Shown here: piece after piece, positions 1 through 5,228 of the stretch
Layout of the letters: each line of letters opens with the position of its first letter
How positions within the stretch are numbered: the first letter of the stretch is position 1
Made by a program: the position numbers and the translations under genes
From: a bacterium MnTg04
GTDB taxonomy: Bacteria; Pseudomonadota; Gammaproteobacteria; Steroidobacterales; MnTg04
DNA: 5,291 bases
NCBI GenBank assembly: GCA_008975185.1
Contig: BFAU01000241.1
Location: 1-5,291, forward strand
Direction of reading: 5' to 3'
The notes under the pieces: generated by a model
Seen by the model: the letters and a program-made list of their open reading frames with translations, nothing else
Told to the model about the DNA's origin: nothing
The model's database searches: none

Positions 1-176
1 TTGATTAAGGAATAGGCCCAGTGCCACTGGTTGCTAGACAGAATACAGCACTAAAAGGGGTGGGAGGTTTTACCGAAGTTCGCGCCTAAAAGAGTGGCAG
101 GGTTCGGTCAAATCCGGACTTAAAAGGGTGGCGGGTTCGCAGAGGTTCGGGCAAATATGGTGGAGCAAGATAGACA
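1..176. mobile_element. Probable terminal region of an IS21-like insertion sequence (partial)
   Basis: I see no credible gene here. All three plus-strand frames meet a stop within the first 15 bases. The stretch contains four related G-rich motifs at about 34-bp intervals. On the minus strand it begins TGTCTATC, with the complementary CA at 175-176. IS21-family elements typically end in 5'-TG...CA-3' and carry several spaced repeats at each end that bind the IstA transposase. The most economical reading is therefore one end of such an element, with its istA/istB genes to the left of the window. The element boundary, the family and any target duplication cannot be confirmed from one end. A stand-alone repeat cluster remains possible. 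Confidence 0.4.
52..166. repeat. Four degenerate direct repeats spaced 32-34 bp
   Basis: The shared pattern is roughly TAAAAGGGTGGCGGGTTC. The best copies start at 52, 87 and 121, and a weaker copy covers about 153-166. Their (G/A)GTGG cores fall at 59-63, 93-97, 127-131 and 159-163, so the spacing is 34, 34 and 32 bp, close to three helical turns. Such phasing suggests a protein bound repeatedly along one face of the DNA, as with terminal transposase sites. A related TAGACAG word occurs outside the array at 35-41 and again at 171-177. The repetition is directly visible; the function is inferred. Confidence 0.65.
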
Positions 177-214
177 GTAGCCCCCAAAATCGGCGAGCTA
201 TTTTATTGACGTTT

Positions 215-811
215 TTATTCCAGCGGCGGCAGGCCCAGGCGCTGCCGTAAGAGTGGCCGAGTCTTATCCACAATACCGACGATCAAATTCTGAAGCAGCT
301 CGATCCCCTGCTCCCGACTCTCGGCTTCCTCTTCCAGCCAGCTTACACCGGATGAAATGAGTTCGGCGCCATCCTCGGTAATCAGATAGATGGCCATGTG
401 GGCAACTGCAAACAGGTCTTTCCCGCCCGAAGTACTGATCTCCCCGGCAAAGGCCTCAATGTCAGAATAGACTTCGGGAGAGAACTCCTCTCGAACGGAC
501 TCCAGTGTCGATCCGGCTCCGACCGCTGCAGGCCTCAACATCAGAATGGCCTGAATCCCCTCCTCAGCCAGACGTTCGGCAAAACCAGCATCGTCCACCC
601 CGGTAGTATCAGGCAGAAAGTCATAGGTCGTAATCGCGTCGTAATTGTGCTCACGGAATTTCGCGGCCAGACTCTCTTCAAAATCAGCCCTGGCGGCGGG
701 GTCGTCAAGCAGGCACACCACAGCGGCTTTATACAGGACGACTTCTTGGGATACGGCGACGTTCAAAGAGAAGACGCCAACGAGTGCGACGAGAGCTATT
801 TGCCTGATCAT
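215..811 (-). CDS. Secreted or periplasmic protein of unknown function, 198 aa
   Basis: I do not recognise this protein at family level. It starts with ATG at 811, preceded by GGAGG about four bases upstream (815-820), so the start is well supported. Residues 1-21 form a classical signal peptide: one Arg, a hydrophobic core, then Ala-Val-Ser before Gln-Glu. There is no lipobox. The mature part looks alpha/beta. A strand with VVCLLDD (about 31-37) is followed by a helix, then a TTYDFLP stretch, another helix and a hydrophobic strand, ILMLRP. A later strand, AHMAIYLI, leads to a C-terminal acidic helix. This layout resembles small periplasmic lipoprotein-like proteins of Gammaproteobacteria that lack an assigned role. 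A terminator separates it from the YHS gene upstream, so it is probably its own transcription unit. Coding is confident; function is unknown. Confidence 0.85.
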   Translation of the reverse strand: MIRQIALVALVGVFSLNVAVSQEVVLYKAAVVCLLDDPAARADFEESLAAKFREHNYDAITTYDFLPDTTGVDDAGFAERLAEEGIQAILMLRPAAVGAGSTLESVREEFSPEVYSDIEAFAGEISTSGGKDLFAVAHMAIYLITEDGAELISSGVSWLEEEAESREQGIELLQNLIVGIVDKTRPLLRQRLGLPPLE

Positions 812-852
812 AAATCCTCCGGGGTCGAGTGTAGATTAGCAGACCTAATCCA

Positions 853-879
853 AGTATAGGCCAAAGAAAAGCCCCGCAA
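853..879 (-). promoter_or_regulatory. Possible sigma70-type promoter for the 215-811 gene
   Basis: Read on the minus strand, TATACT (858-853) makes a good -10 box. The only partner is a weak TTGCGG (879-874), 15 bp upstream. Transcription would start near 846, giving a leader of about 35 bases. The proposed -35 overlaps the terminator stem of the preceding unit. The -10 is good but the -35 is poor, so this is a weak call. Confidence 0.25.
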
Positions 880-890
880 GAAACGGGGTT
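865..890 (-). terminator. Intrinsic terminator downstream of the YHS-domain gene
   Basis: CCCCG (872-876) and CGGGG (884-888) form a five-pair GC stem around a seven-base loop, extendable by G-T and A-T pairs. On the minus strand the stem is followed by CTTTTCTTT (871-863), the U-rich tract of a rho-independent terminator. It would end transcripts from the YHS gene, whose stop is about 120 bases upstream. On the plus strand the trailing sequence is not T-rich, so the minus orientation is preferred. Confidence 0.65.
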
Positions 891-1007
891 AGAACACTAT
901 ATGGTGGAAGACTGGCCAGCAGGTCTACGCCAAAAGCGTGACTTCGTCTGTCGCGGTTTTGAGTCGACGGTGATCCATTCGATGCACTTATGGACGGATG
1001 TTCTCGA

Positions 1008-1475
1008 TCAAAAGCGCAGGCGAATCCAATGCCCTTCCGCCCGACGCATCAGCTCATCCTCACTGATTTTTGAATCGTTCCAAAGTCGCAATCCATTCTC
1101 ATCATCGGAAAGGTGAAACAACAACAGGTTTTCACCAAGGATTTTGAAGTTGGTTGGATCCAAAGGCAATATTTTACCCAATGCCAGGCTGTAAGGACAC
1201 GTCCAGTACTTGGGCCGATACTTGTTGGGGTTCTTCTCAAATATTTCGACTTGCTCCCGTGACGCCAAATAGTACACCTTTCCGTCGTGTTCTACGGCGA
1301 ATGCGGGGCTACCTAGCTCAGCTTTATTCTTCGTGAAATAGGACACCGGACTATAACCACCGATGGCTGGTGTTGCATCGAGGGTGCCTGCATTTTGCGC
1401 CGGTACAGAACCGCTAAACAGTGCTCCTAGCAACACCGCCGATAATACTGTGAATTGATCGAATTTAACCAACAT
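1008..1475 (-). CDS. Exported YHS-domain protein, 155 aa
   Basis: YHS-domain proteins form a small, often secreted family tentatively linked to metal or redox handling; no precise role is established for this type. After a signal peptide (residues 1-26, ending Val-Pro-Ala before Gln) comes the YHS pattern. It consists of GGYSPVSYF (39-47), GSPAFAVEHDGKVYYLAS (55-72), FEKNPNKYRPKYWTCPYSLALGK (79-101) and the closing DPTNFKILGENLLLFH segment (106-121). The single cysteine of the mature protein (C93) sits where the family usually has Cys in a GYCAYA-like motif. I chose ATG at 1475 because AGGAG (1486-1482) lies six bases upstream. A GTG at 1499 would add eight residues but would put that ribosome site inside the coding region. 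The gene is flanked by a terminator, so it is likely monocistronic. Confidence 0.85.
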   Translation of the reverse strand: MLVKFDQFTVLSAVLLGALFSGSVPAQNAGTLDATPAIGGYSPVSYFTKNKAELGSPAFAVEHDGKVYYLASREQVEIFEKNPNKYRPKYWTCPYSLALGKILPLDPTNFKILGENLLLFHLSDDENGLRLWNDSKISEDELMRRAEGHWIRLRF

Positions 1476-1499
1476 GACAAACTCCTGGCCAGTATACAC

Positions 1500-1739
1500 C
1501 CGGTCCTGTTCCTCGACCTTTTCACCGGCCAGCCAAGCCTAGTTCCTGAAACCGGGCCATTAAGCCTTTGGGTGGCTTCAGACCAGCCAGGGCGGGTAAT
1601 CAAAACGTGTGCTGAATGTCCGCTCTTGGCTGCGATTTCAACGACCGCTATCGATGAAAGCAGACGTTAAGTGGCCCGCCCTAAATGCGCACGTCGGTCC
1701 AGGTGTCGTCATACGAGGCTCGCGTTTGGCCACGGCCCG
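1500..1739. other. Intergenic stretch with no convincing gene
   Basis: This 240-bp gap separates the oxygenase stop from the YHS gene start, both on the minus strand. Plus-strand reading frames cross it but lack ribosome sites and familiar protein patterns. Its main structure is the inverted repeat at 1589-1682. There is also a small AAGCC/GGCTT hairpin at 1562-1578 with no T-tract. I could not identify a clear promoter for the YHS gene or a clear terminator for the oxygenase unit. Confidence 0.6.
1589..1682. repeat. Long imperfect inverted repeat, possible dispersed intergenic element
   Basis: The outer arms AGGGCGGG (1589-1596) and CCCGCCCT (1675-1682) are perfect complements. Inside them, AACGTGTGCT (1604-1613) pairs with AGCAGACGTT (1659-1668) at nine of ten positions. 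Together they would fold into a two-part stem over a loop of about 45 bases. The loop contains two related words, TGTCCGCT (1617-1624) and GACCGCTA (1643-1650). Similar GTCCGCT...AGCAGACGTT intergenic sequences seem familiar from other proteobacterial genomes, but I cannot verify that here. The pairing is seen directly; calling it a mobile or dispersed element is inference. Confidence 0.45.
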
Positions 1740-2336
1740 TTAGCGAAACGGCGGCCCGCCAATCCAGGACACCAGGGACAGGCGGGTTCCCTTGGTCACC
1801 GGTCGCACACGATGGGCCAGGTATGAGGGAAACGCGATCAGTGAACCACGGCTGCGTGGAGCGAGTTCGTCTGTCGCCGAAAGAAATTCGAGCTCGCCGC
1901 CTTCATAATCCGCCGGATCGCTCAACTGCACGCTGAGGCTCAGTTTTCTGCTTGAATAAGTGCCCGGCCCGAGATCGAGATGCCAGTCATAGTGGCCTCC
2001 CGGCTCGTAGGTAGCCACCTGGATGCCATCATAGAAGCCGGTTAGTTCAAAGCCGTATCCGCGGTTCAGTTTCATCAGTGCATCTTCCAGGAAATCGAAA
2101 AGCCAGCTGGATTCCTGTGATGGCCAGATAAAGCGCACGGTCGAGTCCCTGCCTTCATCGGTTTTCAAATCAGCCCCCGTTTTTCCTTCCAGCCGTGGCG
2201 AATTCTCCGCGAGCGCGATTACACGGTCGCACATATCGGGGCTCATCAGGCTCTCTACGAACGCAACCTGTGCGGCGGCGTCGTTGGTGCGCCGGCTAAG
2301 ATAGGTTTTCAAAAGGCGGGAAGGTTGCATTTTCAT
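1740..2336 (-). CDS. 2-oxoglutarate/Fe(II)-dependent oxygenase, prolyl-4-hydroxylase-like, 198 aa
   Basis: Members of this superfamily couple decarboxylation of 2-oxoglutarate to hydroxylation of a substrate at a non-haem iron. The iron ligands are visible as H119-x-D121 within YEPGGHYDWHLDLG and a distal H175 in FPSYLAHRV. R185 in the GTRLSLVSW segment is placed to bind the 2-oxoglutarate carboxylate. EGGELEF (145-151) is the typical core strand of P4Hc-type domains. The length fits a single-domain enzyme, and no signal peptide is seen, so it should be cytoplasmic. Its ATG overlaps the pspF stop (ATGA, 2333-2336), and a second ATG lies two codons in. There is no strong ribosome site, so translation is probably coupled to pspF. 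The substrate is unknown; peptidyl-prolyl or another protein residue is possible but unproven. Confidence 0.9.
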   Translation of the reverse strand: MKMQPSRLLKTYLSRRTNDAAAQVAFVESLMSPDMCDRVIALAENSPRLEGKTGADLKTDEGRDSTVRFIWPSQESSWLFDFLEDALMKLNRGYGFELTGFYDGIQVATYEPGGHYDWHLDLGPGTYSSRKLSLSVQLSDPADYEGGELEFLSATDELAPRSRGSLIAFPSYLAHRVRPVTKGTRLSLVSWIGGPPFR

Positions 2337-3403
2337 CGTCTCTTGCGGCCCAGTTCATCCTGCAAGTCGTGCTTGCGCAGCAGGGCGCGCAACTGGTGGT
2401 AGCTCAGACCCAGTAATTTAGCAGCTTCGGACTGCCTGAATCTCGCTTTTTTCATCGCTTCGCGAACCAGGTGGACTTCCATTTTGCCGATCGTTCCCTT
2501 CATGTCCAGCGGAAAGTGGGTTTTCGTCGTTGCTGGTTCGAGCGGATCGATCGTGCCTGCCGGCGCGTGTTTTGCACTGGGAAACCGGCGTCCCGGGACG
2601 GGCATTCGGCCCGGAATATAGGGCGAGTCGAATGGATCGAAAACGATGCTGGTCACCGGCTTGTCGGGTCGTTCGGACCGGTAAACGGAGCGCTCAACCG
2701 TATGTTTTAATTCGCGCACATTACCCGGCCACCCGTGCCTCAGCAGTGACGATGCGGCGCGGTGTGAGAATCCCGGGAAAAAGTCCCGTTTCAGCTCACC
2801 GACAATATTGATGGCGAAGTGATTCGCCAGCGGCAGGATGTCCTCTTCCCTGGCGCGCAGCGGCGGCACCGCAATGACATCGAAAGCCAGCCTGTCGAGC
2901 AGGTCCGGGCGAAACCGGTTTTCCCGCACCAGCCTGGGAAGATCCTCGTTACTGGCCCCGACTATGCGGATATCGACATGAATTGTTTCGGTGCCGCCTA
3001 CTCTCTCAAATTCCCCGTATTCGATAACCCGCAATATTTTCTCCTGCATGCGCAGCGATATCGTTGACAGTTCGTCCAGGAAAAGCGTGCCGGTATCGGA
3101 TCGTTCGAAGCAGCCGAAATGGGTGCGGACCGCGCCAGTGAACGAGCCGGCCTCGTGGCCGAACAATTCACTTTCCAGGATGCTTTCCGTCAGCGCCGCG
3201 CAATTCAGTTTGATCAGCGGTTTCTCCCAGCGACCAGACAGGTAATGCAGGCGGCTGGCAATCAGTTCCTTGCCCGTACCCCGTTCTCCGATAACCAGGA
3301 CGGGCTTGCTCAATTCGGCAGCCCGCGACACATGCTCCTGCATTTCGAGGAAAGCAGGGGCTTCGCCGATAATCGGCGTGGATTCGGGTCCGCGTATGGT
3401 CAT
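2333..3403 (-). CDS. pspF: PspF, sigma54-dependent activator of the psp operon, 356 aa
   Basis: PspF is an AAA+ enhancer-binding protein that remodels sigma54 RNA polymerase at psp promoters. Unlike most of its class it has no receiver domain and is restrained by PspA. Walker A is GERGTGKE (39-46). The sigma54-contact loop is GSFTGA (86-91) in place of the usual GAFTGA. Walker B is TLFLDEL (106-112). Candidate arginine fingers R165 and R171 lie in FRPDLLDRL, and the sensor II region is WPGNVRELK (225-233). W59 in YLSGRW matches the E. coli Trp implicated in PspA control. A Fis-type helix-turn-helix ends the protein (about 323-345), with AAKLLGLSYHQLRALLRKH very close to E. coli. The linker (about 250-305) is longer than in the roughly 325-residue E. 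coli protein. The start aligns with the family, but no ribosome site precedes it. It is divergent from pspA. Confidence 0.96.
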   Translation of the reverse strand: MTIRGPESTPIIGEAPAFLEMQEHVSRAAELSKPVLVIGERGTGKELIASRLHYLSGRWEKPLIKLNCAALTESILESELFGHEAGSFTGAVRTHFGCFERSDTGTLFLDELSTISLRMQEKILRVIEYGEFERVGGTETIHVDIRIVGASNEDLPRLVRENRFRPDLLDRLAFDVIAVPPLRAREEDILPLANHFAINIVGELKRDFFPGFSHRAASSLLRHGWPGNVRELKHTVERSVYRSERPDKPVTSIVFDPFDSPYIPGRMPVPGRRFPSAKHAPAGTIDPLEPATTKTHFPLDMKGTIGKMEVHLVREAMKKARFRQSEAAKLLGLSYHQLRALLRKHDLQDELGRKRR

Positions 3404-3417
3404 AATAGTCAGAATAG

Positions 3418-3513
3418 CTAAATAACGAGTATAATACCAATAATATGGTGAAAAAAACCAATTGCCATAATCGATGTGATAGCGATATTCACCGATTTAC
3501 CTTTATTAAACAT
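3418..3513 (-). CDS. Possible 31-residue hydrophobic peptide upstream of pspF
   Basis: A short reading frame begins with ATG at 3513, with CAGGTAA seven bases upstream as a fair ribosome site, and stops at 3418. That is 14 bases before the pspF start. The product has a basic N-terminus (MFNKGKS) and then a run rich in Ile, Ala, Gly and Phe that could span a membrane once. It would be an unusual leader to pspF, which itself lacks a ribosome site. Against it, the region is AT-rich and also holds the candidate PspF sites and the pspF promoter, and random AT-rich DNA readily encodes hydrophobic peptides. I recognise no family. Confidence 0.22.
   Translation of the reverse strand: MFNKGKSVNIAITSIMAIGFFHHIIGIILVI
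3428..3455 (-). promoter_or_regulatory. Candidate sigma70-type promoter of pspF
   Basis: On the minus strand, TATACT (3433-3428) is a good -10 element. A T-rich segment, TTTTTC (3455-3450), stands 16 bp upstream as a poor -35. Transcription would begin near 3421, leaving a leader of about 18 bases before pspF. In E. coli, PspF bound at its upstream sites also represses its own promoter, and the closeness of this element to the candidate operator would allow the same. Confidence 0.35.
3469..3497. promoter_or_regulatory. Candidate PspF upstream activating site
   Basis: AATCGATG (3469-3476) and CACCGATT (3490-3497) are inverted repeats matching at seven of eight positions, separated by 13 bases. 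The centre is about 80 bases upstream of the expected pspA start point, similar to where PspF enhancers lie in E. coli. A second weaker pair, TATGG (3444-3448) and CCATA (3465-3469), abuts it. The symmetry is visible; assignment to PspF rests on position only. Confidence 0.35.
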
Positions 3514-3520
3514 GTTGTTA
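3508..3520. promoter_or_regulatory. Candidate IHF site between enhancer and promoter
   Basis: AAACATGTTGTTA fits the reverse form of the IHF consensus (YAANNNNTTGATW) at all but two defined positions. It lies about 45-56 bases before the expected pspA start, between the candidate enhancer and the -24 box. An IHF bend in that position assists looping in the E. coli psp promoter. The consensus is loose and chance matches are common in AT-rich DNA. Confidence 0.25.
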
Positions 3521-3537
3521 CCTGGATAAAGGAAATT

Positions 3538-3553
3538 TGGCACGAAATTCGCA
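3538..3553 (+). promoter_or_regulatory. Sigma54 (-24/-12) promoter of the pspABC operon
   Basis: TGGCACG (3538-3544) is a perfect -24 element. After four bases comes TCGCA (3549-3553), one mismatch from TTGCA. The invariant GG (3539-3540) and GC (3551-3552) are separated by exactly ten bases, as required. Transcription should start near 3563-3565, giving a leader of about 45 bases before pspA. A sigma54 promoter facing away from pspF is the hallmark of this operon type. Confidence 0.88.
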
Positions 3554-3608
3554 CTATTCCAATTGAGAGTGACAAATACGACAAATCGATCTGATTGAGG
3601 ACGTTTCC

Positions 3609-4283
3609 ATGGGTATTTTTTCAAGATTCAGCGACATCGTGAATTCCAATATCAACTCCATCCTGGACAAGGCGGAGGATCCAGAAAAACTGGTTCGCCT
3701 GATGATCCAGGAGATGGAAGACACGCTGGTCGAAGTTCGCTCCACCGCCGCGCGGGCCATTGCCGACAAGAAAGGACTGAATCGCAAGCTGGCGGCATTG
3801 GAAAAAGAGGAAAAAGAGTGGCAGGACAAGGCGGAACTCGCGGTCAGAAAAAACAGGGACGACCTGGCCAAGGCGGCGCTGGCGGAAAAATCGCGAGCGG
3901 CTGAAGCGGTCGCGAATCTGCGTCAGCAGTACGAACTCATCGAGGAGGGACTGGCGAAGCTCAATGACGATATCGCACGCCTTGAAATAAAAATTGCGGA
4001 CGCCAAGAACAGGCAAAAAGCACTGTTGATGCGGCATCGTACAGCCGGAAACCGGCTTGAGCTAAGAAAGAAAATCCATGATTACAAGATCGATGATGCC
4101 CTGGTTCGTTTTGAGAAATTTGAGCAGAAAATGGACAACCTGGAGGGTCGCGTAGACTCTTACGATCTGGGATTGCAAAAAGATCTCAGTCGGGAGCTTG
4201 CTAACCTGGAGAATTCCGAGGTGGTGGAAGCGGAACTGGCGGCTTTGAAAAAGAAAATACAGCAGGCGGAAAAATCCGCCTGA
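3609..4283 (+). CDS. pspA: PspA, phage shock protein A, 224 aa
   Basis: PspA is a peripheral inner-membrane protein with an ESCRT-III-like fold. It inhibits PspF in unstressed cells and assembles on damaged membranes under stress. The N-terminal amphipathic helix (MGIFSRFSDIVNSNIN) and the following EDPEKLVRLMIQEMEDTLVEVRS stretch (23-45) are almost identical to E. coli, including the conserved P25 between helices. The rest is a long charged coiled coil (about 50-142) and a helical C-terminal part ending in KKKIQQAEKSA. Length matches the 222-residue E. coli protein. GAGGA at 3597-3601 lies seven bases before the ATG. It is the first gene after the sigma54 promoter and is followed by a stem-loop at its stop codon. 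Identification is very secure. Confidence 0.98.
   Translation: MGIFSRFSDIVNSNINSILDKAEDPEKLVRLMIQEMEDTLVEVRSTAARAIADKKGLNRKLAALEKEEKEWQDKAELAVRKNRDDLAKAALAEKSRAAEAVANLRQQYELIEEGLAKLNDDIARLEIKIADAKNRQKALLMRHRTAGNRLELRKKIHDYKIDDALVRFEKFEQKMDNLEGRVDSYDLGLQKDLSRELANLENSEVVEAELAALKKKIQQAEKSA
4263..4282 (+). promoter_or_regulatory. Perfect 8-bp stem-loop overlapping the pspA stop codon
   Basis: CAGGCGGA (4263-4270) and TCCGCCTG (4275-4282) are exact complements around an AAAA loop. The stem covers the last pspA codons and the first two bases of its TGA. TTTT (4291-4294) follows only after an eight-base gap, so it is not a standard terminator. It could act as a leaky terminator or as a barrier protecting the 3' end of a pspA message. 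Either would give more PspA than PspB/PspC. The hairpin is plain; its role is inferred. Confidence 0.55.
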
Positions 4284-4314
4284 AACGAGCTTTTGAAATC
4301 AGGAAGAGGAACTG

Positions 4315-4533
4315 ATGATCGAAACCCTGGCAATTATTTCGCTGGTCGTTATCGCGCCACTGGCGATCATTCTGCATTACGTGACGAAGTGGAAACAAAC
4401 GGGGGTTCTTAGCGGAGAGGATGAGAAAATGCTGCAGGACCTGTGGGATATCTCGCATCGTATGGAGAGCCGCGTCAATACGCTGGAGACCATTCTGGAC
4501 GAGGAAATTCCTGACTGGAGGTCGAGAGCGTGA
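4315..4533 (+). CDS. pspB: PspB, phage shock protein B, 72 aa
   Basis: PspB is a small inner-membrane protein that works with PspC to sense envelope stress and relieve PspA inhibition of PspF. Residues 4-22 form one membrane helix. They are followed by a basic turn (HYVTKWK) and a cytoplasmic helix (about 35-63) with coiled-coil character. The ending RMESRVNTLETILDEEIPDWRSR closely follows the E. coli PspB C-terminus, including the terminal W-R pattern. Length is normal for the family (74 in E. coli). An AGAGGA ribosome site (4305-4310) precedes the ATG by four bases. It starts 31 bases after pspA and belongs to the same operon. Confidence 0.95.
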   Translation: MIETLAIISLVVIAPLAIILHYVTKWKQTGVLSGEDEKMLQDLWDISHRMESRVNTLETILDEEIPDWRSRA

Positions 4534-4565
4534 CAAAAGGGCAATGGTTTCGAGGAGGAACACAT

Positions 4566-4811
4566 ATGCTTTACAGGGATCGGGAAAACGGCATGATCCT
4601 CGGGGTCTGCGCCGGAATTGCCGAAAGGTTCGAATTTAATGTACTCGGTGTGCGCATACTCGCGGTAGTCGCAATGGTCTGCCTGGCTTTCTGGCCGGTC
4701 ATTGTGGCCTACGTGGCTTTCGGCTTGTTGCTCCGCGACCGTCCGCTTTATTATTACGGGCAGGACTATGAGCAACGATTCTGGCGTTCCAGTGATCGGG
4801 AAATGGAGTGA
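4566..4811 (+). CDS. Short PspC-domain membrane protein, 81 aa (first of two)
   Basis: This protein consists almost only of a PspC domain. It has an N-terminal basic segment, GVCAGIAERFEFN (13-25), the VR pair (29-30) and a hydrophobic helix (about 30-56). A short tail rich in aromatic and charged residues follows (LYYYGQDYEQRFW). It lacks the long cytoplasmic helix and MERYVTS motif of true PspC. I chose ATG at 4566 because a perfect AGGAGG (4553-4558) lies seven bases upstream. A GTG at 4530, overlapping the pspB stop, would add 12 residues and is less likely. It may be a partner or modulator of PspB and PspC. It could have arisen by tandem duplication and loss of the tail; only the membrane domain can be compared. 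Confidence 0.9.
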   Translation: MLYRDRENGMILGVCAGIAERFEFNVLGVRILAVVAMVCLAFWPVIVAYVAFGLLLRDRPLYYYGQDYEQRFWRSSDREME

Positions 4812-4813
4812 GC

Positions 4814-5209
4814 ATGAGTAATTATCGGGAGTTTCCAACGCGGCGCTTTTTCCGTGACCCAAAGCACGGGATTTTTGGCGGGGTCTGCGCGGGTCTTGCC
4901 AATTACTTCGGCTTTGATGTGACTGCAGTCCGGCTGGTTACTTTCTTCAGCATGCTGTTTTTCCAGACGCTGATCCTGGTTTATATCCTGCTGGTTTTTA
5001 TCGTGCCGCGGCAGCCAAATACACCGGAAAGAACGACAGCGGAAAGAGCATTCGACCGGGCGATGAGACGCGCGCCGAAGGCGACATTTTCGGAAGTGCG
5101 GTATCGATTTCGCGATCTCGAGGTGCGCCTGCAGAAAATGGAGCGTTACGTGACCTCGAAACGATTTCAACTGGACCGGGAATTTGACAAATTAAGAAAC
5201 CAAGAGTGA
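4814..5209 (+). CDS. pspC: PspC, full-length phage shock protein C, 131 aa
   Basis: PspC is the inner-membrane stress-sensing partner of PspB; its cytoplasmic part helps bind PspA under stress. The PspC domain contains KHGIFGGVCAGLANYFGFD (17-35) and a membrane helix (about 41-65) ending FIVPR. The C-terminal half is a charged helix (about 93-129) with RDLEVRLQKMERYVTSKRF, nearly the E. coli ending (MERYVTSDTF). This makes it the true counterpart of E. coli PspC (119 aa). ATG at 4814 is preceded by GGAG (4805-4808) and sits two bases after the previous stop. An in-frame GTG at 4808, giving a four-base GTGA overlap, is an alternative that adds two residues. Close packing implies coupled translation with the short PspC gene. 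Confidence 0.95.
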   Translation: MSNYREFPTRRFFRDPKHGIFGGVCAGLANYFGFDVTAVRLVTFFSMLFFQTLILVYILLVFIVPRQPNTPERTTAERAFDRAMRRAPKATFSEVRYRFRDLEVRLQKMERYVTSKRFQLDREFDKLRNQE

Positions 5210-5228
5210 AGCTCCGATAGGAGAAATT

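Noticed and set aside
52..166. CRISPR-like repeat array
   Set aside because: The repeat units are short (about 18 bp), degenerate and give start-to-start spacing of only 32-34 bp. CRISPR arrays have near-identical repeats of roughly 23-40 bp with spacers of similar length.
70..273. Minus-strand frame of 67 codons across the repeat region
   Set aside because: It overlaps the end of the 215-811 gene in another frame, runs through the non-coding repeats, and shows no ribosome site or protein-like pattern.
398..859. Plus-strand frame of 153 codons
   Set aside because: It lies opposite the secreted protein gene, which has a signal peptide and ribosome site; the plus-strand product has no coherent domain pattern.
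901..1116. Plus-strand frame of 71 codons, starting just after the terminator
   Set aside because: It has no ribosome site, overlaps the end of the YHS gene, and its product shows no domain. The G-F-E-S-like stretch raised a tRNA remnant, but no cloverleaf or T-arm could be built.
1491..1519. TATACT as a -10 box for the YHS gene
   Set aside because: Transcription would start inside the ribosome binding site of that gene, and there is no acceptable -35 partner.
2471..3421. Several plus-strand frames opposite pspF
   Set aside because: They mirror the codon structure of the well-conserved pspF gene and have no start signals or recognisable products.
3554..4037. Minus-strand frames opposite pspA (105 and 138 codons)
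   Set aside because: They are shadows of pspA, whose sequence is nearly identical to its family through the N-terminal region.
4530..4565. GTG start for the short PspC gene, overlapping pspB
   Set aside because: The GTG has no good ribosome site, while the ATG at 4566 has a perfect AGGAGG at ideal distance. The extra residues do not match PspC N-termini.
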